From Pseudomonas mucoides (GTDB lineage Bacteria > Pseudomonadota > Gammaproteobacteria > Pseudomonadales > Pseudomonadaceae), in assembly GCF_015461845.1 (NCBI RefSeq), contig NZ_JACOPW010000013.1, positions 1 to 64,000 of the forward strand: a stretch of 64,000 nucleotides of DNA, given 5' to 3'. Under the pieces are notes generated by a model, which saw nothing but the letters and a program-made list of their open reading frames with translations, was not told where the DNA came from and ran no database searches. Every line of letters begins with the position of its first letter. Position 1 is the stretch's first letter. Of this stretch, positions 38,769-46,888 are shown one piece after another. The position numbers and the translations under genes are program-made.

Positions 38769-39251
38769 CTAACAAGGGAACAAAATGACGGGCACGCCGT
38801 GAGTGCGACATATCTCAGTGATTACTGCTGCAGTTGGTAGGCCGGCAGCATTTGCGGGAAGCGCAATGGCATGAGGTTCGCTCTTCTCAATGAACGTAAG
38901 AAGCAGAGATAGGCATCCAGCTCGGCTCGTCGCGGCAAGCGGAATGCTAGCTGCCGTCTGACCGAGGATTCGGTGACCTGCCTGAACCTTAACCACGAGC
39001 TCCTGTAGAAGACTGCTTTGGATGTACCACACAGTTGCAGTCGTCAGAGTTCCGAGGCGGTAAGCATCAACAGAGGACCTAAGCCAATACCGCCGACCAC
39101 CCCCTGTCTCTCCGTCATGTTCAAGAGTTTTTAGAGCAACCATGCGTTGGAGTGTGTTGCGGTGGATTCCGAGGATTGAGCTGACCTCAGACCCCCTCAG
39201 CTGATCAGTTGGTTGTGGAGCGTGGTGCTTTTGGCTAGAGCGTTTTGGCAT
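38769..39251 (-). CDS. MerR/excisionase-type HTH protein with C-terminal effector-like domain
   Basis: This 160-residue protein has an N-terminal winged-helix segment (residues 15-60): L-R-G-S-E-V-S-S-I-L-G-I-H-R-N-T-L-Q-R-M, then GGRRYW and an LRSSVDAYR helix, as in MerR-like and Xis/AlpA-type proteins. A hydrophobic Ala/Leu/Ile-rich domain follows, with a Cys near the C-terminal end. The second half resembles a ligand-binding or resolvase-like fold but was not identified. It probably regulates its own locus or an adjacent unit. The start at 39251 is not preceded by a clear ribosome site. Confidence 0.6.
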   Translation of the reverse strand: MPKRSSQKHHAPQPTDQLRGSEVSSILGIHRNTLQRMVALKTLEHDGETGGGRRYWLRSSVDAYRLGTLTTATVWYIQSSLLQELVVKVQAGHRILGQTAASIPLAATSRAGCLSLLLTFIEKSEPHAIALPANAAGLPTAAVITEICRTHGVPVILFPC

Positions 39252-39755
39252 TCAAGAACTCATTTTCGAACATTTGTGATAACCCGTTGAAATAGAATCG
39301 GATTTATCAGAATCGCAGAAGGGCCCGTATTATTACATTAGACGGGGATTTAACTAATTTCCCGCCTACTCTATGTTGTCGGATGCAGCCGGCCGGGAGC
39401 ACCATCGGCATATCCGTAATGTGCATTCCGACACTAAATGAGTCCAAAAACAACCGGAATTGACTAATGGATTTCGTATGGTGCTTTTGAGGTGCGTTGC
39501 TGGGCAATAAGGGGATAATTGTCGTGTGCCAGTGGGTTTTAGTCAGGCGTTACGAGGGCGTATGACGTTTGCGTTCGAATGCTTATACCTATGTGATTGG
39601 GGCATCAGTGGGCAGTCAGTAGTGTTGCTTAGGTGTGTCAGAAGGTGCTGCCGGGCTTTGGAGGTGCGCTACGAGTGCCTAAAGGGATTTTGCAGTGCTC
39701 TCTAAGACACCGTATTGGTCGTAAACAGCAATAACCACAGTTTTGAGGTTGATCT
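39252..39755. other. 504-bp intergenic region upstream of the partition operon
   Basis: The region separates the diverging HTH gene and partition operon, where a centromere-like site and the partition promoter would be expected. There is a partial copy of the shared promoter element on the minus strand (CACTGGCAC with CTTATT 17 bp on, 39506-39534) and loosely related CGTTACGAGGGCG and CGCTACGAGTGCC segments at about 39549 and 39668. No perfect repeat array was recognised. Confidence 0.5.
39506..39534 (-). promoter_or_regulatory. Partial copy of the shared promoter element
   Basis: CACTGGCACAC replaces the usual TTCTGGCACAC, with CTTATT at the standard 17-bp distance. The hexamer lacks the usual A at position 2. 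The nearest leftward gene with support starts 255 bp away at 39251, unlike the 26-55 nt leaders of the other copies, so function is doubtful. Confidence 0.35.
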
Positions 39756-40772
39756 GTGCGTAGAAATGTTCGTGATGTTGAGCTGGCAGGTCCGTTCCTT
39801 CAAAAGCTCGCCGAGATGACAGAGAGGCGAGAGCACCTCTTGATGGGGATCGTCGACCAGATGGCTTTTGTCCAAACTACACTTCAGCAACTTGCTGACA
39901 AGGTTAGGTCCTACGAAGGAGGCTGGGCACAGAGACGCTCTCAGGATGGCTGGTCATTAATGTGGATGTGGCGAGCAAGCGAGAAGGTTGGGCGGGTTTC
40001 GTGTGTAGAGGTGTACCTGTCGAAGGGAACAAAGAAAGATGGCGATTTCCACCGCGTTTCATTGAGGACAGTGGAGGCACGTCTTGCTCACATGACTCCG
40101 ATCCTCGGTGCCAAAAGGACTAAATCGTTTTCCAGAGACCTTGAATTGTTCCTCAATGCAGCGAGGCGAGCGGTACGTTGGGTGAATGCATTTCCTGGTA
40201 ATGATCTCGGGATCCTTGTTCCGAAATCAAAGGCTTCCGGGCTAGATGAGTGGATCTCGGCATTGGCAGTGTCCTGCGAGACCCGAAGCGCTAAGGCTGC
40301 CGGTTTGATCGAGAAGTACCTTGAGTTGGATAGTGAATTAAATCAGCTAGCTTTTGAGTTCAATGAAGCGCGACAACCGGTAAGATTCAGGTCGATCATT
40401 TGCAGGCGTGAATGCCCTGCTCTCGATCCGCTGTCCCCTGCGGAGCCGCGATACAGGGTGGTTGAATACTTCGACCGCCGGACAGGTAAGCGAAGTAGCC
40501 GAGATGTCAGCAGCTACAAGCAAAGGCTAAACCAGCAGAAGGTACGAGAGCGTCTTGCGCTCTCACTGGGTCGCCCTCCAACTGAGGCCGATTTGTCTGC
40601 TGTCATATCAACTAGACCAAGCCGAAAGCCAACGCCATGGCTGACAGCCGAGCTGATTTCTCACTGTCATCTAGGCAAGCATTCGGGAAGCATCAACAGA
40701 CACCAAAAAAATATGGTGGCGATTCTGGAAGAGTGGGGCTCGTTGAGAGTCCTTATCCGAGCGCTACTCTGA
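39756..40772 (+). CDS. Unrecognised protein leading the partition operon
   Basis: This 338-residue protein starts with GTG at 39756 after GAGGT. The N-terminal 60 residues are helical (Glu, Leu, Lys and Gln), a central basic part includes SYKQRLNQQKVRERLAL, and a Lys/Arg/Ser-rich C-terminal domain could bind DNA. It lies 15 bp upstream of the ParM-like gene and is probably co-transcribed, so a partition or transfer role is suggested by context only. Confidence 0.5.
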   Translation: MRRNVRDVELAGPFLQKLAEMTERREHLLMGIVDQMAFVQTTLQQLADKVRSYEGGWAQRRSQDGWSLMWMWRASEKVGRVSCVEVYLSKGTKKDGDFHRVSLRTVEARLAHMTPILGAKRTKSFSRDLELFLNAARRAVRWVNAFPGNDLGILVPKSKASGLDEWISALAVSCETRSAKAAGLIEKYLELDSELNQLAFEFNEARQPVRFRSIICRRECPALDPLSPAEPRYRVVEYFDRRTGKRSSRDVSSYKQRLNQQKVRERLALSLGRPPTEADLSAVISTRPSRKPTPWLTAELISHCHLGKHSGSINRHQKNMVAILEEWGSLRVLIRALL

Positions 40773-40787
40773 GTAGAAGGAAAAATA

Positions 40788-41858
40788 ATGTCTCATTCTA
40801 TCGAACAGCTGATTGCGATCGACCTTGGTAACGGCACCACCAGTTACATCGCAGGTGCTGGCGAAATTCGAGGGTCTTTTGCGTCACTTGTTGCACCTGC
40901 TCAATCGAACCAAGGCCTGGGTGGTGGCTTCACCCGTGAGTCTTTCAAGACAAAGTTCGGATCTTTCTACATCGGCGATGACTGCCGGGAAGATGGTGCT
41001 GCCCCCCGTAGCACTGACTCGAGCTATTACAGTTCAGAAAGCATTAAGGTTCTGTTCCTCAAGGTCTTGAAAGAGGTTGGTCAGAAAAATCCGATCATCG
41101 TGACGGGGCTGCCGACTGAGTTTTTCAAGCTTCGCCGCAACGAGTTTGCCTCCGATCTCAAAAAATGGGCTATCGAAGAAGGTTACCAACCAGCAAGCGT
41201 CAATGTGCTACCACAATACGTTGGCCCATGGTTCGACCCTGAACTGTTGGATCCGGAAGGGAAAGTCATTGATCCCCGTGTTGTGATGGAGGGGAAACTT
41301 GGAATTATTGATATCGGCCAGGGCACCACAGATGCCGGACAATTCGTCGACGGCAAGGTGAGTTCTGACGATAAGCTACGTTGGGGTGAATCTAGCGGGG
41401 TTTCTGACATCCACAAGAAACTGTTTACACAGCTAAAGCAGGTGGATGCACTAAATACTATCCTGCCGGCAAAGTCCCGACTGCCTAAGGATTTCTCTCT
41501 CGACGCTCAGACTACTGAGTACACGATGGATACCTGGCTGAGGAAAGGCTTCATCCCGTGGCGCGGATCCAGGATCGATATTGATCCCATCAGCCTACCT
41601 GCACGGCAAGAGTTCGCAGATGACGTGGTCGTACGGTGTATCAACACCGTCTGGGGGAAGACTGACTTCATGGCCGGTATGGTGGTGGCTGGTGGTGGTG
41701 CAATTGTTCTGGGGAGGAAACTCCTCCAAACGTATATCAACACGGTGATCTACATGGCCAAGGATCCTGAGAACTCGATCGTGCGTGGCTATCATCGTTT
41801 TTACGTAACGCAGAACTTCAAGGAGCAGGCCCGGATGAAGGTAGCTCAGCGTGGCTGA
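40788..41858 (+). CDS. ParM/StbA-like actin-family segregation ATPase
   Basis: This 356-residue protein shows the actin-fold nucleotide-binding signature of plasmid partition filaments: phosphate-1 loop IDLGNGTTSY with D12 near the N-terminus, phosphate-2 loop IIDIGQGTTDAG with D175, and an adenosine motif VVAGGGAI with Gly302-304. ParM-type proteins polymerise with ATP and push plasmid copies apart, using a small adaptor bound to a centromere. The length is typical. The gene overlaps its downstream partner by eight bases. Confidence 0.85.
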   Translation: MSHSIEQLIAIDLGNGTTSYIAGAGEIRGSFASLVAPAQSNQGLGGGFTRESFKTKFGSFYIGDDCREDGAAPRSTDSSYYSSESIKVLFLKVLKEVGQKNPIIVTGLPTEFFKLRRNEFASDLKKWAIEEGYQPASVNVLPQYVGPWFDPELLDPEGKVIDPRVVMEGKLGIIDIGQGTTDAGQFVDGKVSSDDKLRWGESSGVSDIHKKLFTQLKQVDALNTILPAKSRLPKDFSLDAQTTEYTMDTWLRKGFIPWRGSRIDIDPISLPARQEFADDVVVRCINTVWGKTDFMAGMVVAGGGAIVLGRKLLQTYINTVIYMAKDPENSIVRGYHRFYVTQNFKEQARMKVAQRG

Positions 41859-42459
41859 GACCCAGAGCGTTGTGATCCGGGAAAGGCTTTATCCAGAGAT
41901 GCATGAAGCCCTTGTCGAGGTCCTAGCAAAATACCCCCGACAAGCTGGTAATCAGGTTGTGCTGGCTATGTCAGAAGCGTGCTTGAGCTTTTGCCCCATT
42001 TCTGAGGCCGACTACAACGTAGCCGACGGCGGTGAATTTCAGAACGTAAAATTTACACTGTCGGCAGAGAAGTATCCGAAGTTATATGCGTTGTATCGGG
42101 CACTTCCGAGGGGGGTCAAGGGGCAAGCGATCATCAACTTACTGAACCGTCATCAACTATTTAGGCAAGCTGATCCGGGTAAGGTTAACGATGCTCTGAA
42201 TGAGGCGCTGCTCGGTAGAAAGGTCACAGACGGATCATCGACCGACCTGGCCAACACGAAGATGGGTGTAAGTGCAGAAATCGAAAGGGAGGTTGTGGCG
42301 AGACCAGTTGCTATGGTCGTGTCCAGCGTAGATCAGGCCAGCATTGAACCTGCTCCGGGCAACTTCACAACTGGAACGAAGCCACCGGTTGAAGCGTTGG
42401 TAATTCAGGTGGAAGTGGATGATCCATTGGCTGATTTGCCACCTATGGATTTCTCCTAG
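41851..42459 (+). CDS. Putative ParR-like partner of the ParM gene
   Basis: The 202-residue product overlaps the ParM gene end by eight bases and so is translationally coupled, as ParR adaptor genes usually are. The first 115 residues are helical and mixed-charge and could include the ribbon-helix-helix DNA-binding part (E-R-L-Y-P-E-M near the start). The C-terminal 60 residues are flexible and Pro/Asp-rich, as in the filament-binding tail. Sequence alone does not prove it. Its TAG stop overlaps that of the opposing gene at 42456. Confidence 0.6.
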   Translation: MAETQSVVIRERLYPEMHEALVEVLAKYPRQAGNQVVLAMSEACLSFCPISEADYNVADGGEFQNVKFTLSAEKYPKLYALYRALPRGVKGQAIINLLNRHQLFRQADPGKVNDALNEALLGRKVTDGSSTDLANTKMGVSAEIEREVVARPVAMVVSSVDQASIEPAPGNFTTGTKPPVEALVIQVEVDDPLADLPPMDFS

Positions 42460-42716
42460 ATAACCCATACGTCCAGCAGCCCTTCGTCCAGGAGGGCTGC
42501 AACTCTCACCTCGCCATCCCAACGAACGAAACAATCAAGAACACGGGCCAACTGTCGCGGTGTACCGTCGCATGTGAGAAGTGGTGGTAATGCTTGAGTA
42601 TGGGGGAGAACCTTGACCGCCTCCTGGGTGACCGATAAAACGGTCACGCCCTCTACAAAGTTGTTGAGCAGGGTGGTCACCATAGTGTGAATTGGAGCTG
42701 CTGCAGTAGACATCAT
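42456..42716 (-). CDS. Unrecognised 86-residue protein
   Basis: The start is set at 42716, where TGATG links it to the upstream stop. The ribosome site GGAAGGG is close by. The product begins with a Thr/Ala-rich, mildly hydrophobic segment and carries a Cys pair at about 48 and 62 and a Trp-x-Gly strand. No family recognised. It ends exactly where the partition operon ends, with overlapping stop codons. Confidence 0.55.
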   Translation of the reverse strand: MMSTAAAPIHTMVTTLLNNFVEGVTVLSVTQEAVKVLPHTQALPPLLTCDGTPRQLARVLDCFVRWDGEVRVAALLDEGLLDVWVI

Positions 42717-43129
42717 CAAAACCCTTCCACCCAAAATAGACCTTCAGTTGCATAGATTCGAACATTCGGACGCCGAGATCTGAACCAGGTCAGCGCATAG
42801 TTGAGAAAGCCTGGATTATCAGCTTCGATAGGGGGGTCTATGTTGGGGATACGGTCAACCAGGCTGTAGTTAACGTGAGCCACACCCTGAGATTCGGACA
42901 GAACGAGATCAAGAGAAACGCCTGTATGCTCGGGAAGGCTCAGTGCGAGATCTGAAAGCCAGAGATTGAAGTCCAGCTGCGACAGCGACCCGAATACACC
43001 GACCTTCGCCTGTGAAGCCGAGCGCGCGAGAAAGATATTCGCACTTGGGAGCCAGTTAGGCAGCAGATGGTTGACATCGAATGCGTCCGCCTCCTGAAGA
43101 TAGCCGACATCAACGTTATAGGTTTGCAT
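42716..43129 (-). CDS. Unrecognised 137-residue protein
   Basis: ATG 43129 (MQTYNV) has a GGAGC/GAAAGAG site upstream. Longer in-frame starts lack one. The product is soluble, with a Leu/Asp/Trp-rich first half and a basic C-terminal part (WFRRSRPNVRIYATEG). No domain recognised. It is the third gene of the four-gene unit that begins at 44697. Confidence 0.55.
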   Translation of the reverse strand: MQTYNVDVGYLQEADAFDVNHLLPNWLPSANIFLARSASQAKVGVFGSLSQLDFNLWLSDLALSLPEHTGVSLDLVLSESQGVAHVNYSLVDRIPNIDPPIEADNPGFLNYALTWFRSRRPNVRIYATEGLFWVEGF

Positions 43130-43201
43130 CTCTTTCTTGCTCCGAATCTGGATCAACATATTTTGATTTCTAGGTGGTGGCACGGTCTGGATCGGGGCAA
43201 A

Positions 43202-43750
43202 TTAGGCAGATCGAACTAGAGCTTTACGGTATACCTTCATGCTCGACATCCAACCAGCTGTCACATACTCAATAGGCGGAACGCTCAGCCCAGCGCCTGC
43301 TGCCTCATGGAATCCAGCATCGAAATTCGAGATAAACGGAATTTCGAAAATCCCGTTTGCAGCTAGTTGCTCACGGACCGCCACTGCGTCAGCAGCTGAA
43401 AGACTTGGCAGCAAGTCGATAGCCTGGATCACAACATCTTCGCCCTCTGAGACAGGTATGTGTGGTACGAAGGGGGCTGTGGCCGAGACCAATTCGAAAT
43501 CTCGGTACGCGCGTTTAACTTCACCCTGGATGCGCGCTACAAAGGTCAGACGTTCAAGCACGGCACCTATTGTGATTGTCCATGGAAAAGGATTCACTAA
43601 CTCGTCAGCGGTGGAAACTAGTTGAACGCCGAATGGGACCAGACCCAGCTCTGGTCCAGATTCGTCACAGCGAATCAAATTCCCAAGTGAGTCTAGGCAG
43701 TAAGAGGGATACACATTGTCATTAACCGTGAAAATCACTGCGCCTATCAT
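43202..43750 (-). CDS. Unrecognised 182-residue protein
   Basis: The start at 43750 overlaps the stop of the lipoprotein gene (ATGA), pointing to coupled expression. The protein is mixed alpha/beta, with an early Cys-Leu-Asp-Ser-Leu-Gly-Asn-Leu-Ile-Arg-Cys segment and acidic middle. No signal peptide is present, so it is presumably cytoplasmic. No known family. Confidence 0.6.
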   Translation of the reverse strand: MIGAVIFTVNDNVYPSYCLDSLGNLIRCDESGPELGLVPFGVQLVSTADELVNPFPWTITIGAVLERLTFVARIQGEVKRAYRDFELVSATAPFVPHIPVSEGEDVVIQAIDLLPSLSAADAVAVREQLAANGIFEIPFISNFDAGFHEAAGAGLSVPPIEYVTAGWMSSMKVYRKALVRSA

Positions 43751-44697
43751 TTCGAGTTCATAATCTCTTGGAAGGTTTCTAGGACCTTGCCCACGCCGGT
43801 CTCGATGTAGTGCTGTCCATAGTAGCCTTGGGTTGGTGGTCGTGCTGAGTCCGCTTTCTCACTGACGGCCACCTTGGCGTAAGGCCCACCAACATCAGCA
43901 ACAATGGCAGCCTGAACGCGCTGAACCGTGGCCGCGTCATTTTTTTGAGGAAGCCAGGCACGTGTAACAACACCTTCAGGATTCACTAGGAAGACCATAG
44001 TAGGCCAGATGTCATAAAAGGGACTTTTTTCGTCTTCCATCCCGCCCCACGAATCGATCACAAACTTGCGGCCTACAGCCGTGTCGCCTTCCCCAAGGTT
44101 CAGGTATGGCTTGATCCAGTCCTTGTAGCCCAAGCGCTCACCTCCAGACAGGCGGGATACAGGCGAGACAAAGTAATTGTCCACGCACATACGAAAAGCT
44201 TTTTCACAGGGCTCGTTGTTCCAGGTCAACCAAAAACCTCTGTATGCATCGTTGCTCTGCATCAGGGATTGCGGGAGACCATCGTAGCCCAGGAAGTTGA
44301 GCTCAACGTCTACGTGATTTTCCTTGAGCCACTTGCTCACCCCACCGATAAAAAAGCTTTCCTTCTTAGACCGCTCGGCTGCCGAATCTGCTCGAGCAAA
44401 CCCATGTTGCAGCATGCTCAAATCATTTTTCGGCGCCTTGTAGTCCGAATACACGTTGGAAGCGACCCACAGTGACCAACCCTTCGGTTTCCAATTGGCT
44501 TTCTCGAAAAACCAAGCTTGTCCGGATTGAGCGTTGGAATCCTGTACGCTCTTCAAACCGAAGGTCGAGCCTGGCAACCGGAATTCTGGTTGGTCGACGA
44601 CGCTTCCGCCGATCCATTTCGTGGAGGTCGGATTCGATGAGTCCCCGCAACCTGCGATCGCCACTGCAATCAGTGCCACAACCATTAATTTTTTCAT
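43747..44697 (-). CDS. Lipoprotein with thioredoxin-like features
   Basis: The N-terminus MKKLMVVALIAVAIAGCGDSS is a lipoprotein signal with lipobox AIAGC (Cys17). The 300-residue mature part has Cys residues at about 158 and 165 (EPCEKAFRMC), Trp-rich segments, and a C-terminal DIWPTMVFLVNPEGVV stretch like the cis-Pro loop and strands of TlpA-type thioredoxin folds. No CxxC active site is visible, so it may be a structural or binding domain. It heads a four-gene unit just past the secretion operon's terminator and could belong to the transfer apparatus. Confidence 0.55.
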   Translation of the reverse strand: MKKLMVVALIAVAIAGCGDSSNPTSTKWIGGSVVDQPEFRLPGSTFGLKSVQDSNAQSGQAWFFEKANWKPKGWSLWVASNVYSDYKAPKNDLSMLQHGFARADSAAERSKKESFFIGGVSKWLKENHVDVELNFLGYDGLPQSLMQSNDAYRGFWLTWNNEPCEKAFRMCVDNYFVSPVSRLSGGERLGYKDWIKPYLNLGEGDTAVGRKFVIDSWGGMEDEKSPFYDIWPTMVFLVNPEGVVTRAWLPQKNDAATVQRVQAAIVADVGGPYAKVAVSEKADSARPPTQGYYGQHYIETGVGKVLETFQEIMNSK

Positions 44698-44833
44698 AAT
44701 TCATCTCCGTGATCTGGACACGAACTGTTTTAACAGGTCAGCCCAGGATTCCAAGTCTCAGCGCAGGTTTAATGGGATGGGATTATGAAGGGCTTCCTTG
44801 ATCAGTACCAAACGTGAACGGCTCGGGCAAAGA

Positions 44834-44855
44834 AAAGCCCGCTCGCGCGGGCTTT
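44834..44855 (-). terminator. Terminator of the secretion operon
   Basis: AAAGCCCGC and GCGGGCTTT arms enclose a short TCGC loop, with T residues continuing leftwards. It follows the stop of the TraG-like gene at 44858. Confidence 0.85.
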
Positions 44856-44857
44856 GA

Positions 44858-46888
44858 TTAGGGCTTGTTTGGCCCCTTTGGAGTATCTGGACCCGGTGGG
44901 GTCGGGGGCGGCAACGCGGGGAGATTAGGTTTTGGAGGCGGTGAGCTTGGCTTAGCGAGCCTTTTGCTGGCTTGGGAGGCTGATCCAGCAGAAGCTTTCG
45001 GGAGCGATTGGACAATATTTGTAGCTCGGTAAGCCCCAGTTGTTGCGCCTGCTGCACCGTTAGCTGCCGAACCTGCTCCCGAGACAACTCGCCCGAGGGC
45101 GCCAGCAAGCTTGGCCGGTCCACCAACGAGACTCAATGCAGCACTGCCGAGTTTGACTGCTGCACCAATCACAGCACCACCGGTTGCGGCCATTCCAGAA
45201 GCTGCGCCGGCTGGGTTAAATCCTGAAAGACCTTTGACATCATCCCAAATCAGCATTTTAGCAATAACTATCTCTACAGCAGTCAAAGCCATGAAGATAA
45301 TATATTGTGCAGAGCCTGCTGAAATGAGCAGGGGATAGTTCTCATAAATGTTGCCCGAAGTTAGCCCTGTCATCAGCTCCCCATTCATTGCAAGCAATGT
45401 AGCAGCCATTGTTAAACAAAGGTTGTTGACGAATGGGATCATGAAAGCAAAGCTAAGAATTTTAACAAAGCTAATCAGAATGCTCGGATTAACAAAAACC
45501 GCAAATACACATATCACCGGGAAGAGCACAACCATCATCCCTGCGAGCATGGCGCAGCCATTGATCATTGCAGGTACCTTGAAGGTAAGCATCCATTCTT
45601 TAAATGCTTTGCCGACGTCCTGGATCTTGGTCATTATGCTGTCAGCTGCATCGCTGATCCCCCAGTTCATGTCCTGACCATTACGGCGTTCAGAGCCAAT
45701 AATAGGAAGCGAACTATCTGAAAACTTATCTCGCTGCTCAATCATATTGTTTATGTTTTTGATCATGAGGGTCTGGGCTTCAGTCTGATCTCTCATATAT
45801 GAGGATCTTTGAGCCATTGGAACCTCTTCTCTGATTGCATCAGTCCAATTCTGAACGGCCTTTGTCACCATGCCATACATTTGGAGGCAGTTTTTAGGGT
45901 AGAACCTAACTTCTTGTCCCGCGGCGACCGATGAGCCCTCAGTTAGCTGTGGGTTGCTATACATTGAGCTATCGGCATTGTCAGTAGTTTTATCGAACTC
46001 CGAGGCGCCTTCATTTGCTTTGGATGGGAAATACTGTCTTACCCAATACTCTTTTGAAGGTAAAAGATAGCCCCCGGGTTTGACATTATTGCCTCGGAAC
46101 GGATTCTGATCTTCAGGTATATTGAGTAGTGCGGTTCTGCCGGCGTCCACCTTATCGGCTACCTCGCTGTCTGCGAAATACCTTCTCCATGAATTGATTG
46201 ATAACCCAAGGCCAAGAACGTTCATCGGCGATGCACTTCCAACCTTGTTGCCAGCCTCCATTTCTTCATACTGCTCCTTGCTAAGTTGACTCACTTCAAC
46301 AGGGTTTATCATTGTTGAACCGTAGAGACCAACTGATTGTCCTACGAGCCGGGTATCTGGGGTGCTACCAGCCGTAGCAGACAGCGCACCTTGACATTTA
46401 TCTATATAGTCTTGGTACATATCCTTTACAGGGCTATTGGCGAATTTCTTGAGTGTCCCCTCGTTTGTCACATGATAAGCATTTTCAAATGCCAGGCTCA
46501 TTGCCGTTTCTTTATTTACATTATCCAGAGCTGATTTGAAAAGCTGATAAATATTGCCAATAATTGAAACTGACCAGCCAGCACCCGCCGATAGTCCTAC
46601 GCTTCCACCAGCGGGCCCAATTTTATAGTTACCTGGCTGTAGGAGCATGGCAACCAAAAGTACAACACCTATAGCGCTCGCAGCTGTCTTGAGCTTATCT
46701 GCAGGTGCTTTCAGGGTCAAAATACTTACCCAGGCAAGTCCTCCCCACAGACAGAGGTTCATCGCCGCCACAGTGAAGGACTGGTTATAAGCCTGCCACA
46801 TGTTGATGTAATGACTAACAAGATCGCCAAAATTGGAATTGACGATCTGTAGGTAGTCAAAATTTTCAATATCAGTCGAGTCTGACAT
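44858..46888 (-). CDS. TraG-like mating-pair-stabilisation membrane protein
   Basis: This 676-residue inner-membrane protein is the last gene of the transfer operon. Its N-terminal 110 residues hold hydrophobic segments (about 40-60 and 72-90), a long periplasmic-looking part runs from 110 to 440, and five or so hydrophobic segments follow at 445-560. The C-terminal 110 residues are Gly/Ala/Ser- then Pro/Lys-rich. This plan matches F TraG and genomic-island equivalents, which act in pilus assembly and mating-pair stabilisation. Start and stop with the upstream gene overlap (TAATG). Domain order, not motif identity, supports the call. Confidence 0.65.
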   Translation of the reverse strand: MSDSTDIENFDYLQIVNSNFGDLVSHYINMWQAYNQSFTVAAMNLCLWGGLAWVSILTLKAPADKLKTAASAIGVVLLVAMLLQPGNYKIGPAGGSVGLSAGAGWSVSIIGNIYQLFKSALDNVNKETAMSLAFENAYHVTNEGTLKKFANSPVKDMYQDYIDKCQGALSATAGSTPDTRLVGQSVGLYGSTMINPVEVSQLSKEQYEEMEAGNKVGSASPMNVLGLGLSINSWRRYFADSEVADKVDAGRTALLNIPEDQNPFRGNNVKPGGYLLPSKEYWVRQYFPSKANEGASEFDKTTDNADSSMYSNPQLTEGSSVAAGQEVRFYPKNCLQMYGMVTKAVQNWTDAIREEVPMAQRSSYMRDQTEAQTLMIKNINNMIEQRDKFSDSSLPIIGSERRNGQDMNWGISDAADSIMTKIQDVGKAFKEWMLTFKVPAMINGCAMLAGMMVVLFPVICVFAVFVNPSILISFVKILSFAFMIPFVNNLCLTMAATLLAMNGELMTGLTSGNIYENYPLLISAGSAQYIIFMALTAVEIVIAKMLIWDDVKGLSGFNPAGAASGMAATGGAVIGAAVKLGSAALSLVGGPAKLAGALGRVVSGAGSAANGAAGATTGAYRATNIVQSLPKASAGSASQASKRLAKPSSPPPKPNLPALPPPTPPGPDTPKGPNKP

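Noticed and set aside
39307..39507. 66-codon minus-strand frame
   Set aside because: TTG start without ribosome binding site and no coding-like composition. Its weak resemblance to the start of the HTH protein (QKHH) seems accidental.
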